Shown here piece by piece: positions 1 to 10,974 of a stretch of 64,000 nucleotides of DNA (within the stretch, counting starts at the first letter, position 1; every line of letters begins with the position of its first letter). The position numbers and the translations under genes are program-made. The notes beneath the pieces were generated by a model that saw only the letters and a program-made list of their open reading frames with translations, ran no database searches and was not told the origin of the DNA. Origin of the DNA: Balaenoptera acutorostrata (Eukaryota; Chordata; Mammalia; Artiodactyla; Balaenopteridae); contig NC_080080.1 in NCBI RefSeq assembly GCF_949987535.1, positions 57,324,668 through 57,388,667 of the forward strand, read 5' to 3'.

Positions 1-1179
1 AAGAAATTACAGACCAATATCACTGATGAACATAGATGCAAAAATCCTCAAAACAATACTAGCAAACAGAATCCAACAAGACATTAAAAGGATCATACAC
101 CATGATCAAGTGGGATTTATCCCAGGAATGCAAAGATTCTTCAATATATGCAAATCAATCAATGTGATACACCATATTAACAAATTGAAGAATAAAAATC
201 ACGTGATCATCTCAATAGATGCAGAAAAAGCTTTTGACAAAATTCAACACCCATTTATTGTAAAAACTCTCCAGAAAGTAGGCATAGAGAGAGACTACGT
301 CAACATAATAAACGTCAAATATGGAAAACCCACAGGAAACATCACTCTCAATGATGAAAAACTGAAAGCATTTCCTCTAAGATCAGGAACAAGACAAGGT
401 TGCCCACTCTTGCCACTATTACTAAACATAGTCTTGGAAGTCCTAGCCATGGCATCAGAGAAGAAAAAGAAATACAAACTGGAAAAGAAGTAAAACTGTC
501 ACTGTTTATAGATGACATGATACTATACATAGAAAATCCTAAAGATGCTACAAGAAAACTACTAGAGCTCATCAATGAATTTGATAAAGTTGCAGGATAC
601 AACATTTAAAATACACAGAAAACTCTTGCATTCCTACACACTAACAACGAAAGAACTAAAGAACAAACAACCAGAGATGAACAAGACAATAACTGAAAAC
701 ACAGAGATAAACCCATGCACCTATGGTCACCTAATCTATGACAAAGGAGGCAAGAATATACAATGGAGAAAAGACACTCTCTTCAATAAGCGGTGCTGGG
801 AAAACTGGACAGCTACATGTTAAAGAATGAAATTAGAACTCTCCATAACACCATACACAAAAATAAACTCAGAATGGATTAAAGACCTATTAGGCCAGAC
901 ACTATAAAATTCTTAGAGTAAAACATGGGTAGAACACTCTTTGACATAAATTGCAGCAAGATGTTTTTTTACCCACCTCCTAGAGTAATGAAGATAACAA
1001 CAAAAATAAACAAATGGAATAAAATTAAAAATAAATTTTTTGCACAGGAAAAGAAACCATAAACAGAACAAAATGACAAATCTCAAAGTGGGAGAAAATA
1101 GTTGCAAGTATTAATCTCTGGTTGGAAGCAACTGACAAGGGATTAATCTCCAATAACAAACCCCAAAAATTTAATAAAA
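1..1179 (+). pseudogene. L1 ORF2 fragment (RT to C-terminus), outer copy of a nested pair
   Basis: Degenerate LINE-1 ORF2. Translated pieces match the L1 reverse transcriptase: the palm region with [12 protein letters not shown] near 210-245, SGTRQGCPL near 385-410, and the catalytic box at 505-516, which reads FIDD in place of the usual FADD. Frame changes near 440-490 and a stop just after 605 break it. From about 700 the C-terminal part of ORF2 continues ([10 protein letters not shown], then WRKD, then CWENW). The copy stops near 1179 without its own 3' UTR, where another L1 begins. A 3' UTR of a matching type at 5393-5695 is probably its displaced end. The 5' part lies outside the window. 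Dead copy; the coding identity is certain. Confidence 0.93.
652..699 (+). other. ORF1-like patch embedded in L1 ORF2
   Basis: The stretch encodes [15 protein letters not shown]. This is almost identical to residues 66-80 of the ORF1 protein at 32085-32987 (ELKNKQTEMNNTITE). On both sides the sequence is ORF2: RT up to about 650 (LHSYTLT, where ORF2 normally reads LAFLYTN) and the C-terminal [10 protein letters not shown] region from about 705. The normal ORF2 sequence between these points, several hundred bases seen intact at 3400-3890, is missing. A deletion with ORF1 filler, template switching or gene conversion would explain it. Confidence 0.75.
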
Positions 1180-1181
1180 TG

Positions 1182-4100
1182 GGAATAGAAACATACATAT
1201 CGATAATTACCTTAAATGTGATGGATTAAATGCTCCCACCAAAAGACACAGACTGGCTGAATGGATACAAAAACAAGACCCGTATATATGCTGTCTACAA
1301 GAGACCCACTTCAGACCTAGGGACACATACAGACTGAAAGTGAGGGGATGGAAAAAGATATTCCATCCAAATGGAAATCAAAAGAAAGCTGGAGTAGCAA
1401 TTCTCATATCAGACAAAATGGACTTTAAAATAAAGACTATTACAAGAGACAAAGAAGGACGCTATATAATGATCAAGGGATAGATCCAAGAAGAAGGTAT
1501 AACAATTGTAAATATTTATGCACCCAAAATAGGAGCACCTTAATACATAAGGCAAATACTAACAGCCATAAAAGGGGAAATAGACAGTAACACAATCATA
1601 GTAGGGGACTTTAACACCCCACTTTCACCAATGGGCAGATCATCCAAAACGAAAATAAATAAGGAAACACAAGCTTTAAATGATACATTAAACAAGATGG
1701 ACTTAATTGATATTTATAGGACATTCCACCCAAAAACAACAGAATATGCATTTTTCTCAAGTGCTCATGGAACATTCTCCAGGATAGATCATATCTTGGG
1801 TCACAAATCAAGCCTTGGTAAATTTAAGAAAATTGAAATTGTATCAAGTATCTTTTCTGACCACAACGCTATGAGAGTAGATATCAACTACAGGAAAAGA
1901 TCTGTAAAAAATACAAACACATGGAGGTTACACAATACACTACTTAATGACGAAGTGATCACTGCAGAAATCAAAGGGGAAATCAAAAAATACCTAGAAA
2001 CAAATGACAATGGAGACACAATGACCCAAAACCTATGGGATGCAGCAAAAGCAGTTCTAAGAGGGAAGTTTATAGCAATACAGGCCTACCTCAAGAAACA
2101 GGAAACATCTCGAATAAACAACCTAACCTTGCACCTAAAGCAATTAGAGAAAGAAGAACAAAAAAACCCCAAAGCTAGCAGAAGGAAAGAAATCATAAAT
2201 ATCATATCAGAAATAAATGAAAAAGACATGAAGTAAACAATAGCAAAGATCAATAAAACTAAAAGCTGGTTCTCTGAGAAGATAAACAAAATTGATAAAC
2301 CATTAGCCAGACTCATCAAGAAAAAAAAAGGAGAAGACTCAAATCAATAGAATTTGAAAAGAAAAAGGAGAAGTAACAACTGACACTGCAGAAATACAAA
2401 CGATCACGAGAGATTACTACAAGCAACTCTATGCCAATAAAATGGACAACCTGGAAGAAATGGAAAAATTCTTAGAAATGCACAACTACCGAAACTGAAC
2501 CAGGAAGAAATCGAAAATATGAACAGACCAATCACAAGCACTGAAATTGAAACTGTGATTAAAAATCTTCCAACAAACAAAAGCCCAGGACCAGATGGCT
2601 TCACAGGCGAATTCTATCAAACATTTAGAGAAGAGCTAACACCTCTCCTTCTCAAACTCTTCCAAAATATTGCAGAGGGAGGAACACTCCCAAACTCATT
2701 CTACGAGGCCACCATCACCCTGATACCAAAACCAGAGAAAGATGTCACAAAGAAAGAAAACTACAGGCCAATATCACTGATGAACATAGATGCAAAAATC
2801 CTCAACAAAATACTAGCAAACAGAATCCAACAGCACATTAAAAGGATCATACACCATGATCAACTGAGGTTTATTCCAGGAATGCAAGGATTCTTCAATA
2901 TACGCAAATCAATCAACGTGATACATAATATTAACAAATTGAAGGAGAAAAACTATATGATCATCTCAATAGATGCAGAGAAAGCTTTTGACAAAATTCA
3001 ACGCCAATTTATAATAAAAGTCCTGCAGAAAGTAGGCATAGAGGGAACTTTCCTCAACATAATAAAGGCCATATATGACAAACCCACAGCCAACATTGTC
3101 CTCAATGGTGAAAAACTGAAACCATTTCCACCAAGATCAGGAACAAGACAAGGTTGCCCACTCTCACCACTATTATTCAACATAGTTTTGGAAGTGTTAG
3201 CCACAGCAATCAGAGAAGAAAAAGAAATAAAAGGAATCCAAATCGGAAAAGAAGAAGTAAAGCTGGCACTTTTTGCAGATGACATGATACTATACATAGA
3301 GAATCCTAAAGATGCTACCAGAAAACTACTAGAGCTAATCAATGAATTTGGTAAAGGTGCAGGATACAAAATTAATGCACAGAAATCTCTTGCATTCCTA
3401 TACACTAATGATGAAAAATCTGAAAGTGAAATTTAAAAAACACTTCCATTTACCATTGCAACAAAAAGAATAAAATATCTAGGAACACACCTACCTAAGG
3501 AGACAAAAGACCTGTATGTAGAAAACTAAAAGGCACTGATGAAAGAAATTAAAGATGATACAAACAGATGGAGAGATATACCATGTTCTTGGATTGGAAG
3601 AATCAACCTTGTGAAAATGACTCTACTACCCAAAGCAATCTACAGATTCAATGCAATCCCTATCAAACTACCAAAGGCATTTTTCACAGAACTAGAAAAA
3701 AAACTTTCACAGTTTGTATGGAAATACAAAAGACCCCGAATAGCCAAAGCAATCTTGAGAACGAAAAAGGGAGCTGGAGGAATCAGGCTCCCTGACCTCA
3801 GACTATACTACAAAGCTACAGTAATCAAGACAGTTTGGTACTGGCACAAAAACAGAAACATAGATCAATGGAACAGGAGAGAAAGCCCTGAGTTAAACCC
3901 ACACACATATGGTCACCTTGTCTTTGATAAAGGAGGGCAGCATATACAGTGGAGAAAAGACAGCCTCTTCAATAAGTGGTGCTGGTAAAACTGGACAGGT
4001 ACATGTAAAAGAATGAAATTAGAACACTCCGTAACACCATACACAAAAATAAACTCAAAATGGATTTGAGACCTAAATGTAATACCGGACACTATAAAAC

Positions 4101-4996
4101 TCTTAAAGGAAAACATAGGAAGAATACTCTTTGACATAAATCACAGCAAGATCTTTTTTGATCCACCTCCTAGAGTAATGGAAATAAAAACAAAAATAAA
4201 CAAATGGGACCTAATGAAACTTCAAAGCTTTTGCACAGCAAAGGAAACCATAAACAAGACCAAAAGACAACCCTCAGAATGGGAGAAAATATTTGCAAAT
4301 GAAGCAACTGACAAAGGATTAATCTCCAAGATTTATAAGCAGCTCATGCAGCTCAATAACTAAAAAACAAATAACCCAATCCAAAAATGGGCAGAAGACC
4401 TAAATAGACATTTCTCCAAAGAAGATATACAGATTGCCAACAAATACATGAAAGAATGCTCAACATCATTAATCATTAGAGAAATGCAAATCAAAACTAC
4501 AATGAGATATCATCTCACACTGGTCAGAATGGCCAGCATCAAAAAATCTAGAAACAATAAATGCTGGAGAGGGTGTGGAGAAAAGGGAACACACTTGCAC
4601 TGTTAATGGGAATGTAAATTGATACAGCCACTATGGATAACAGTATGGAGGTTGCTTAAAAAACTAAAAATAAAATTACCATACGACCCAGCAATCCCAC
4701 TACTGGGCATATACCCTGAGAAAACCATAATTCAAAAAGAGTCATGTACCAAAATGTTCATTGCAGCTCTATTTACAATAGCCAGGGCATGGAAGCAACC
4801 TAAGTGTCCATCATCGGATGAATGGATAAAGAAGATGTGGCACATATATACAATGGAATATTACTCAGCCATAAAAAGAAATGAAATTGAGTTATTTGTA
4901 GTGAGGCGGATGGAGTTAGAGTCTGTCATACAGAGTGAAGTAAGTCAGAAAGAGAAAAACAAATACAGTATGCTAACACATATATATGGAATCTAA
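1182..4996 (+). pseudogene. L1 ORF2 pseudogene (endonuclease / reverse transcriptase)
   Basis: ORF2 homologue broken by frameshifts and stops. Endonuclease part 1182-1900: the first catalytic motif (LNINGLN in the other copy) is spoiled by a one-base deletion near 1220, and an in-frame TAG lies near 1482; GDF-N-TPL near 1605-1625 and SDHNA near 1857 remain. Longest open pieces are 1631-2236 (201 aa, late endonuclease and linker), 2519-3436 (305 aa, RT), 3539-3988 (149 aa, thumb/post-RT), 4178-4363 and 4619-4996 (C-terminal, zinc-knuckle region). The RT active site FADD is intact at 3272-3283. Not expressible as a full protein. Confidence 0.95.
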
Positions 4997-5392
4997 GGGG
5001 AAAAAAAAAAAAGGTCATGAAGAAACTAGTGGCAAGACGGGAATAAAGACACAGACCTACTAGAGAATGGACTTGAGGATATGGGGAGGGGGAAGGGTAA
5101 GATGTGACAAAGAGAGAGAGTGGCATGGACATATATACACTTCCAAACGTAAAATAGATAGCTAGTGGGAAGCAACTGCATAGCACAGGGAGATCAGCTC
5201 TGTGCTTTGTGACCGCCTAGATGTGTGGGATAGGGAGGTCGGGAGGGAGGGAGATGCAAGAGGGAAGAGATATGGGAACATATGTATATGTATAACTGAT
5301 TCACTTTGTTATAAAGCAGGAACTAACACACCATTGTAAAGCAATTATACTCCAATAAAGATGTTTAAAAATAAATAAATAAATAAATAAAA
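4997..5392 (+). other. L1 3' UTR with TAAA-rich tail (type A)
   Basis: Non-coding 3' end of the inner L1. It shows the phrase seen in other L1 tails of this window: a GCATAGCACAGGGAGATC-type block near 5177-5197, then a G-rich block, then TGATTCACTTTGTTATA near 5298-5315, then the end CAATAAAGATGTTTAAAA and five TAAA repeats. The same tail type occurs antisense at 12563-12834 and sense at 27963-28163. Confidence 0.8.
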
Positions 5393-5695
5393 CAGAAGTA
5401 GAGTCACGGATGTAGAAAACAAACTTATGGTTACCAGGGAATAAGGGGGGGAGGAATAAATTGGGAGATTGGGACTGACTTGTACACACTACTATATAAA
5501 AAATAGATAACTAATAGGAACCTGCTGTGTAGCACAGGGAACACTACTCAATACTCTGTAATGACCTATATGGGAAAAGAATCTAAAAAAAAAAAACGTG
5601 GATAGATATAAATATATAACTGATTCACTTTGCTGTATACCTGAAATTAACACAACATTGTAAATCAACCATACTCCAATAATATTTTTTTTTTA
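5393..5695 (+). mobile_element. L1 3' UTR fragment (type B), probable end of the outer L1
   Basis: Starts CAGAAGTAGAGTCACGGATG, matching the 3' UTR start near 36887 of the 31-37 kb L1. It continues through a GGGGGGGAGG block near 5445-5455, the tail phrase TGTGTAGCACAGGGAAC near 5526 and CTGAAATTAACACAACATTG near 5641, and ends in an A/T-rich tail. It follows directly on the tail of the inner L1. About 620 bp expected between the outer copy's ORF2 end (about 1179) and this 3' UTR are absent. Confidence 0.7.
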
Positions 5696-5729
5696 AAAAT
5701 CTATTATAAAGCAAAGAACAATAAAAATT

Positions 5730-5885
5730 AAAAATAAAATTGTGCTCTTATTATGTACAGGTCCTCTGCTATGCACATTCATGATCCCATTTAATAGTTT
5801 GATCACAAATTAGAAATTTGCTTTCACAAAATCTATGTAAATTTACCACAGCCCAAAGCTGGTGAAAGGCAAAGCTTAGATGTTT
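5730..5885 (+). repeat. Probable MIR SINE relic
   Basis: Diverged match to the MIR core: TTATTATGTACAGGTCCTC-type opening, then a CCCATTTAAT phrase, then an AGCTGGTGAAAGGCAAAGC block where MIR has its 'AGCTAGTAAGTGGCAGAGC' phrase. Recognised from memory of the consensus; weak. Confidence 0.4.
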
Positions 5886-6089
5886 CAAAATCAACTCTTT
5901 TCACTAGAAAAAACTAATTATGGGATCCCATATTAATATGCCTGAGAGAGTTACAAAGGAAGAATGGGTAGGTGATAGGCTGCTGCCAGTCATCTACATC
6001 TGAGAAAATAACACCACCACTCCCCCAGTTACTCAAGACACGTTTTCTATGCTTCTCTTTCCCTCAATACCCCTATCAATATATCAGCA

Positions 6090-6820
6090 AGCCTTGTCTA
6101 CTCTACCTTGAAATTGTATTTCAAATCCCTTCACTTCTGCTATCAGTCTAGTCTGAGGAATAACCATACATTGTTTGTCCAATGCAACTGACTCCAAACT
6201 AGGCTCCCTAAGTTTACTTGTGGCCCCTTCTAGTGTATTCTTCACTTGGCAGTCATAAAACATAAATTAAATAATATAATGCCACTCCTCACAAACTTGT
6301 TTTGGTTTATGAGTCATACTTGCAAAGCACTACAAGACTTATCTTCTATCTACATCACCTCCCAAAATTCTCTGCTATCTACTCTCCTGACATACCTTTT
6401 CTTGGCTCCTCATATGCACCAAACTCATCCTCAGACTTAGGGCCTTTTCACTAAACTGTTCTCTTCTCTCAAAATGTTCTTCCACAGATCACTGCATAGT
6501 TGTCTTCTGGTCAGTCAATTCCATGCTTAAATGTTACTTTTTTGAAGAGTTCTTTCCTAGCCTCCCCAGAAAAGTGACCACACAGACCCTTTCTATCACA
6601 TCATCCCATTAAAATTTTCTTTTTAAAACTTACCACTATCTAGTTTAAAATTAGTATTTATTTATTAATTATCAATTTATTATTGATTATCTCTCTGTTT
6701 CCCCACCAGCATGAACCTAATCCAGATGATCAAAACCTGTCCCCTTTTCTTCACCCCTGCATCATCAGCATGGACTAATGTAGAGTAAGTGTCCCATAAA
6801 TAACCGTTGACTTAATTAAT
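6090..6820 (+). repeat. L2 LINE relic, 3' part
   Basis: Pyrimidine-rich sequence with recognisable L2 landmarks in order: a tyrosine/leucine-rich decayed ORF2 end (6200-6440), the block AAATGTTACTTTTTTGAAGAG followed by TTCCTAGCCTCCCC (6528-6570), which corresponds to the L2 'cacctcctcagagaggccttccctgacc' segment, and an end near 6800-6815 with ATAAATAACCGTTGACT, resembling the usual 'aataaatatttgttga'. No open frame of significance. Confidence 0.55.
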
Positions 6821-7368
6821 GATCCTAATTTGCTTTCAGCAACAGAGTCTTCTTTTCTTCACATCCTAGAGTCTCCTTAAAACATGAAAAATCCACAGGT
6901 ATTTCCAATTTCTAATGTTTTATCTATCACAACATCTCCTATTGTCAGAATTAGCCAAGCTAAAATAGTTTTATTCTTGTTATCATTTTAGTATTTTCTC
7001 TTCTATATCTATTCAGGAAATATTTGATCCTTGTGAAGGAAAATCCATCTATAGTCAATGAAGAATAATAAAGTGAGATCAAAATAGGTCTATACAGTAA
7101 TGTAAGCTCAGAAATTAATAAATAACTCAAAATAACGATGGCATTTTGAATGTGGGAAGTAGACATATGGTAAAACAGCTCTAGGTACAACACATGTTAT
7201 CAACACAGTAACATTGCTTTCGTGGCTCAAAATAGATTAGCAAAAGAATGAATGGCAAGCCAAATGCAAAATAATGAGGGGGGAGAGAGATGAAAAGGAA
7301 GAGAGTGATACCAAGCACGGCCATATGGGGCTTATGGGCACAAAGACTTTCTGTGTCCTCCATTTCTT
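6821..7368. other. No recognised feature
   Basis: AT-rich sequence of about 550 bases. I recognise no repeat family or coding signal. Short open frames occur on both strands but have no family resemblance or codon character. Confidence 0.4.
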
Positions 7369-7895
7369 TGATTACAAGAAATAGCCTTCATTCAGCCTCC
7401 ATGACCTTCCCTGAGTTCCAAAGGGCAGATTCAAACAGTTGTTAATTAGGGAAACGAGGGATGCTATACCAGGGAGAAACAAACAGTCAAGAGAAACAAG
7501 ATGGGGATACACACAGCAATATCTTTGAGCTGTTTTGCAGATAATGAAACCCCCTCCAGGTGGGAGAAGTTAACGATTAACAATGGTATGCTGCCCACAA
7601 GCATGTAGACCCCAGACCAGTTGGAAACTGAAGGTTGATGATGCTGATTCCGACTAACTTCACCACCAATCAGTCAGAAGAATGTCCACAAGCTGATCAC
7701 GCCCTCTTTGAACAATTACTATAAAACTTCTCACTATCCTCTCCAAGTTGGGACACATACATTTTTGAGACAGGAGCCCACTGTGTCCCCCTTTGCCTGG
7801 AAAAGTAATAAAACTCTACTTCACCAAAAACTCTTGTCTCCAAGATTCAATTTGGCACCAGTGTACAGAGAAGCTGAGTTTCAGCATCAAAAGTT
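7369..7895 (+). mobile_element. Probable solitary ERV LTR
   Basis: The layout fits a retroviral LTR: a long U3-like stretch with CCAATCAG near 7669, a TATA-like ACTATAAAAC at 7719-7728, about 60 bp on a GAGACAGGAGCCC block, then CCTGGAAAAGTAATAAAACTC carrying a poly(A) signal near 7808, and a downstream GT/TCTCC block. No gag, pol or env follows, so it would be a solo LTR. Boundaries are approximate. Family not named; ERV1-like by general look. Confidence 0.5.
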
Positions 7896-8138
7896 CTTAA
7901 TAATAAACTAATAAATCAATGGTTAAACAGTATACAATAATCAAATATTTCAGAAAAAATTCCTTCCTTAAAAATTTTTTTTCAAAAACGTAGTATTTCC
8001 CATTTAATTTCTTTGCTGAATTCCAAATTACCATTACATATTTTTCTACTTGATTTGATAAAGAAACTAGTGAGATGAATGGTAGTTGATAAATGGAATA
8101 TTTGCTTGCCATATCAGTAAACAAAGGATGTCATAGTC

Positions 8139-8629
8139 ATCAGGGATTGCAGCCATGCAGCCACCACCAAAGGCGAGCTGGTGAGCTGGTGAGCCCTGAG
8201 GGAACTCAGGAAGGAAACAAAAAATACTTGCCATCTAACAGCCATCAGACTGCAGCCACTCCCTAAGGTGAGCCCTGAGGAAACTCAGGATGTAATAACA
8301 CAGGATACTGGCCCCAGATAGCTGAGGTACATATCAAAGGAATGATTTTAGTGAGCCCAGACTCTTGCATCTTCCCATACATAGAAAAGTGCTAAATTCC
8401 TTAACTTGGGATTTCCGGTTTTCTTTAATTAACAATAATCTTTTGATGTTCCAACTACCTGACCTTTGTTGCAAAACTCCTATATATCCTAGTTCCCCAC
8501 GCGCCTCCTTGGAGCAGTTTTCTCAGGGTTACTTGAGATGCTGTCTCCTGGGCCTGAAGTCCTAAAGATTCTCGCCAAATAAAACATAACTCTCAACTTT
8601 TAGGTTGTGAATGTATTTTTTTTAGTCGA
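8139..8629 (+). mobile_element. Probable solitary ERV LTR with a duplicated U3 segment
   Basis: LTR-like order: a U3 with a roughly 105-bp tandem duplication (units at 8138-8242 and 8243-8335), a TATA-like CCTATATATCC near 8480, a poly(A) signal CCAAATAAAACATAAC at 8576-8591, then CTCTCAACTTTTAGGTTGTG and a T-run ending AGTCGAC. The 7-mer CATAGTC flanks it at 8132-8138 and 8630-8636 and may be the target duplication, although ERV duplications are usually 4-6 bp. No internal viral genes adjoin it. Confidence 0.6.
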
Positions 8630-8639
8630 CATAGTCTCC

Positions 8640-9195
8640 TTTAAAAAGAAAATACTTGAAAATCTGGTATCCGTGTTCAGAAAGTCAGAAACGCAAAAGA
8701 AAGACGTTGTTACATTGAAGTCATCACCTAAATTAACTTGGTTTATGGTCTCTCTGCTAATGGATACTAACTAAACGAGAAGCTCCAGATTTAGTACACA
8801 CCATGCTAGTCTTTGCAGTCCAGAATTTAGTATCTCTAGGAAAAACAACAATCAGTTTTGCATGCATTGATTTTTTTTCTCCTCTAGAATCTCATGTACT
8901 TTATTGTTCATGACTTAATTATCCATAGTTCTATAACTTTAATAAAACCTAACTCAAGGAAGTTTAAATTTATTCCAAATCAGCTTGCAACACTTGCAAA
9001 AATGAGTTTAGCAGAAAAAAGCTAACAAAAGCAAAAGTTATCCTGTAAGAATACCTTTTGGTTGTGAATTTAATTTTTTTAAAGGGAAATGAAAGGTCAT
9101 TTGTAAAATAAATGACCAAATAAAATGTTTGATGCTTGCGAGAATGAGCAAGTGCTGTAAACAACTAGTTAATGAAACATTTTTATGTAAAGAAT
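8640..9195. other. No recognised feature
   Basis: AT-rich DNA between two LTR-like elements. I see no clear repeat, coding potential or structured RNA. Confidence 0.35.
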
Positions 9196-9199
9196 GGCT

Positions 9200-9930
9200 T
9201 AAGTCCATACTTTATGATAACAACTGATATGGACAGAGTAAAGGGACAAAGTAGGTGATTAAATAGTTAATCCCACTAGGGGATTGTAAGTTAAAAAAAG
9301 TATGGCAGATCCCTTTGAGTTAATGATGACCTAAAAATGCAGGTTTGCTTAACCACAAAATGAAGCAGTCTTGCTTAGCAACAAAACCATGCAACAGAAG
9401 CATGAGACATGCCCCAAAACAATAAAACAATGGTGGCATGAGACGCACATCCTGCCAGTGAGCTCAGTAGGTTAATGACCCCTAGGACATGCTCTCTGCA
9501 AACATAAAAAATAATAATTTATGGAAAGGTGACATTTCAAAGTGAAAGACCCTCATTGTACTGAGACCTGAAATAATTTTCCATAGTGCCATGACAGTCC
9601 TGGCTTGACCATGTAGGAACAAGAAAACTCCTCTGCCCAACCTGGAGGAGGAGTTGATGATGTAAGCTTGATGTCTACTCAAGAATGAGGAAGAAGGTGG
9701 TCTTTTCCCCCTTGCCACTTCTCCTTTGATTATAAAACTATAGCCCATTAAGTTCTTGGGGCTCAGCACCCTTTCACCTGCTTGCTTATAAGCTTCACAA
9801 GCATCCTATTCTAATAAGTCACTTCTTATCTATCACTGTGCCTCTCACTTAATTCTTTCTGTGCTAAGACATAAAGAACAGGAGCTTCTTGGAGCCCCCC
9901 GTGAAACCCCACCTAGTGGTTTCACAACTA
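9200..9930 (+). mobile_element. Probable solitary ERV LTR
   Basis: LTR-like organisation on the + strand: a purine-rich U3, TTTGATTATAAAACTATAGCC with a TATA-like box near 9728, a leader with GGGGCTCAGCACCC, then a pyrimidine-rich R/U5 with TCACTTCTTATCTATCACTG near 9820 and a TTTCTGTGCTAAGACATAAAG end segment near 9857. No retroviral genes follow. Recognised by type rather than by named family; ends are approximate. Confidence 0.5.
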
Positions 9931-10034
9931 CCTGCTCAAAAAGCGGTCCTCCTAGTTACATGTTCGACAGTATTATCCACTCAGACAGTCAAGCACAAAC
10001 CTGAGTCAGAGTTTACTCAAACAAACATGGATGG

Positions 10035-10970
10035 GACTCTGAACCAAGATGGCAACATAAGAAGATTCTGACTTTCCCCCCTCCCATGTACACTCCAAAT
10101 GTACAGCCACATATGGAGCAATTCCCTCTGAGAGAAATTCAGAAACTAGCTGAGGGACTCTTACATATGGAATAACTTCTGGCCACCCCCTGGATAGCCC
10201 CATACAATCAGGACGGAACCCCCAACTCCTGACTTTCCCTGAGGAGAGAAGTGTTTGGACTACACATCTAGTGCCCCAACATCAACTGCCCCGCCTGAGG
10301 GAAGGACCCCCCAAACACCCAACTCTGAAAGCCAGAGAGGCTTGTGTACAGCAAACAAAAGAGAGGTTGTTATTATTATTATTATTATTAGCCATGCTGC
10401 ATGTGGGATCTTAGTTCCCCAAACCCTGCATTAGAAGCATGGAGTCTTAACCACTGTACCATTAGGGAAGTTCCTAGGAGAAGTTATTAATAGACCTTTG
10501 AGTGCTTAATGAAGCTGTCCCCACAGGGACCAGCACAAAGGGGGCAGGCAAAAATCCTCATCTCCCAGTTCCTTCCTAGAAGGCAATTGATTGCAAATTT
10601 TACAAGCTGCTGCCTGAGGGTCTGACTTCTAATTAGCACATGCCAAGGCTGACTGCACTCTCCCCAGAACCTGGGAGCTCTTGTGGACACTTCCCCTGAC
10701 TTCTCCCTCTAACTTACTCCAATAAAAAAACCAAGCTGCCAGCATTTCCCTGGAAATAACTTGTTTACACATCTAGAACCCCAACTTTTGAGGCTGCTGC
10801 CTGAGGGACAGACCACCGAATCACCTATCTCTGATAAGCAACAGGGCTCAGCATTCCTGAGTCCCACAAGACTATAGCAAACACAGAAGCAGTGGCTAAG
10901 AAGTAAACAGTCCTTTGCTGTGGCTATTCCCCCAGGGCTCAGCACAGAGAGATGTTGACTGAAAACAAAT
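10035..10970 (+). mobile_element. L1 5'-UTR-like fragment (old L1M type)
   Basis: Begins with GAACCAAGATGGCAACATAAG at 10038-10058, the kind of opening seen at the start of mammalian L1 5' UTRs, followed by CTCCCATGTACAC and a block on TACAGCCACATATGGAGCAA. It is GC-richer than its surroundings and has no open frame. A segment around TACACATCTAG-CCCCAAC at 10261-10305 recurs, diverged, at 10766-10812, so part of the leader is duplicated. No ORF1 follows; the element is cut off or interrupted. Confidence 0.45.
10369..10476 (-). repeat. Old CHR/Bov-t-like tRNA-SINE, short, antisense
   Basis: Reverse complement of a tRNA-derived SINE head: the + strand reads GCATGTGGGATCTTAGTTCC, then TGCATTAGAAGCATGGAGTC, then CTTAACCACTGTACCATTAG and GGGAAGTTCCT. 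This is the diverged form of the antisense ends at 11950-12033 and 15305-15396. A TTA repeat at 10372-10390 replaces the tail. It lies inside the L1 5'-UTR-like fragment, so it inserted later. Confidence 0.65.
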
Positions 10971-10974
10971 AGAC

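Larger units (their letters stand above)
1182..5392 (+). mobile_element. L1 retrotransposon, 5'-truncated at the start of ORF2, inner copy
   Basis: Sense L1 of about 4.2 kb. It begins at the first codons of ORF2 (compare the ORF2 start at 33046), so it lacks a 5' UTR and ORF1. It runs through ORF2 to about 4996, then a 3' UTR with the G-rich stretch near 5080-5110 and 5220-5270, and ends in AATAAAG plus a TAAA-repeat tail at 5355-5392. The short AATAAAA at 1173-1179 recurs at 5386-5392 and could be a target-site duplication, but it is low-complexity. The element sits inside another L1 (1-1179 and 5393-5695), so it is the later insertion. Confidence 0.85.

Noticed and set aside
7369..9930. Three LTR-like segments considered as one provirus
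   Set aside because: They differ in sequence from one another and no gag, pol or env remains lie between them; independent solo LTRs fit better.
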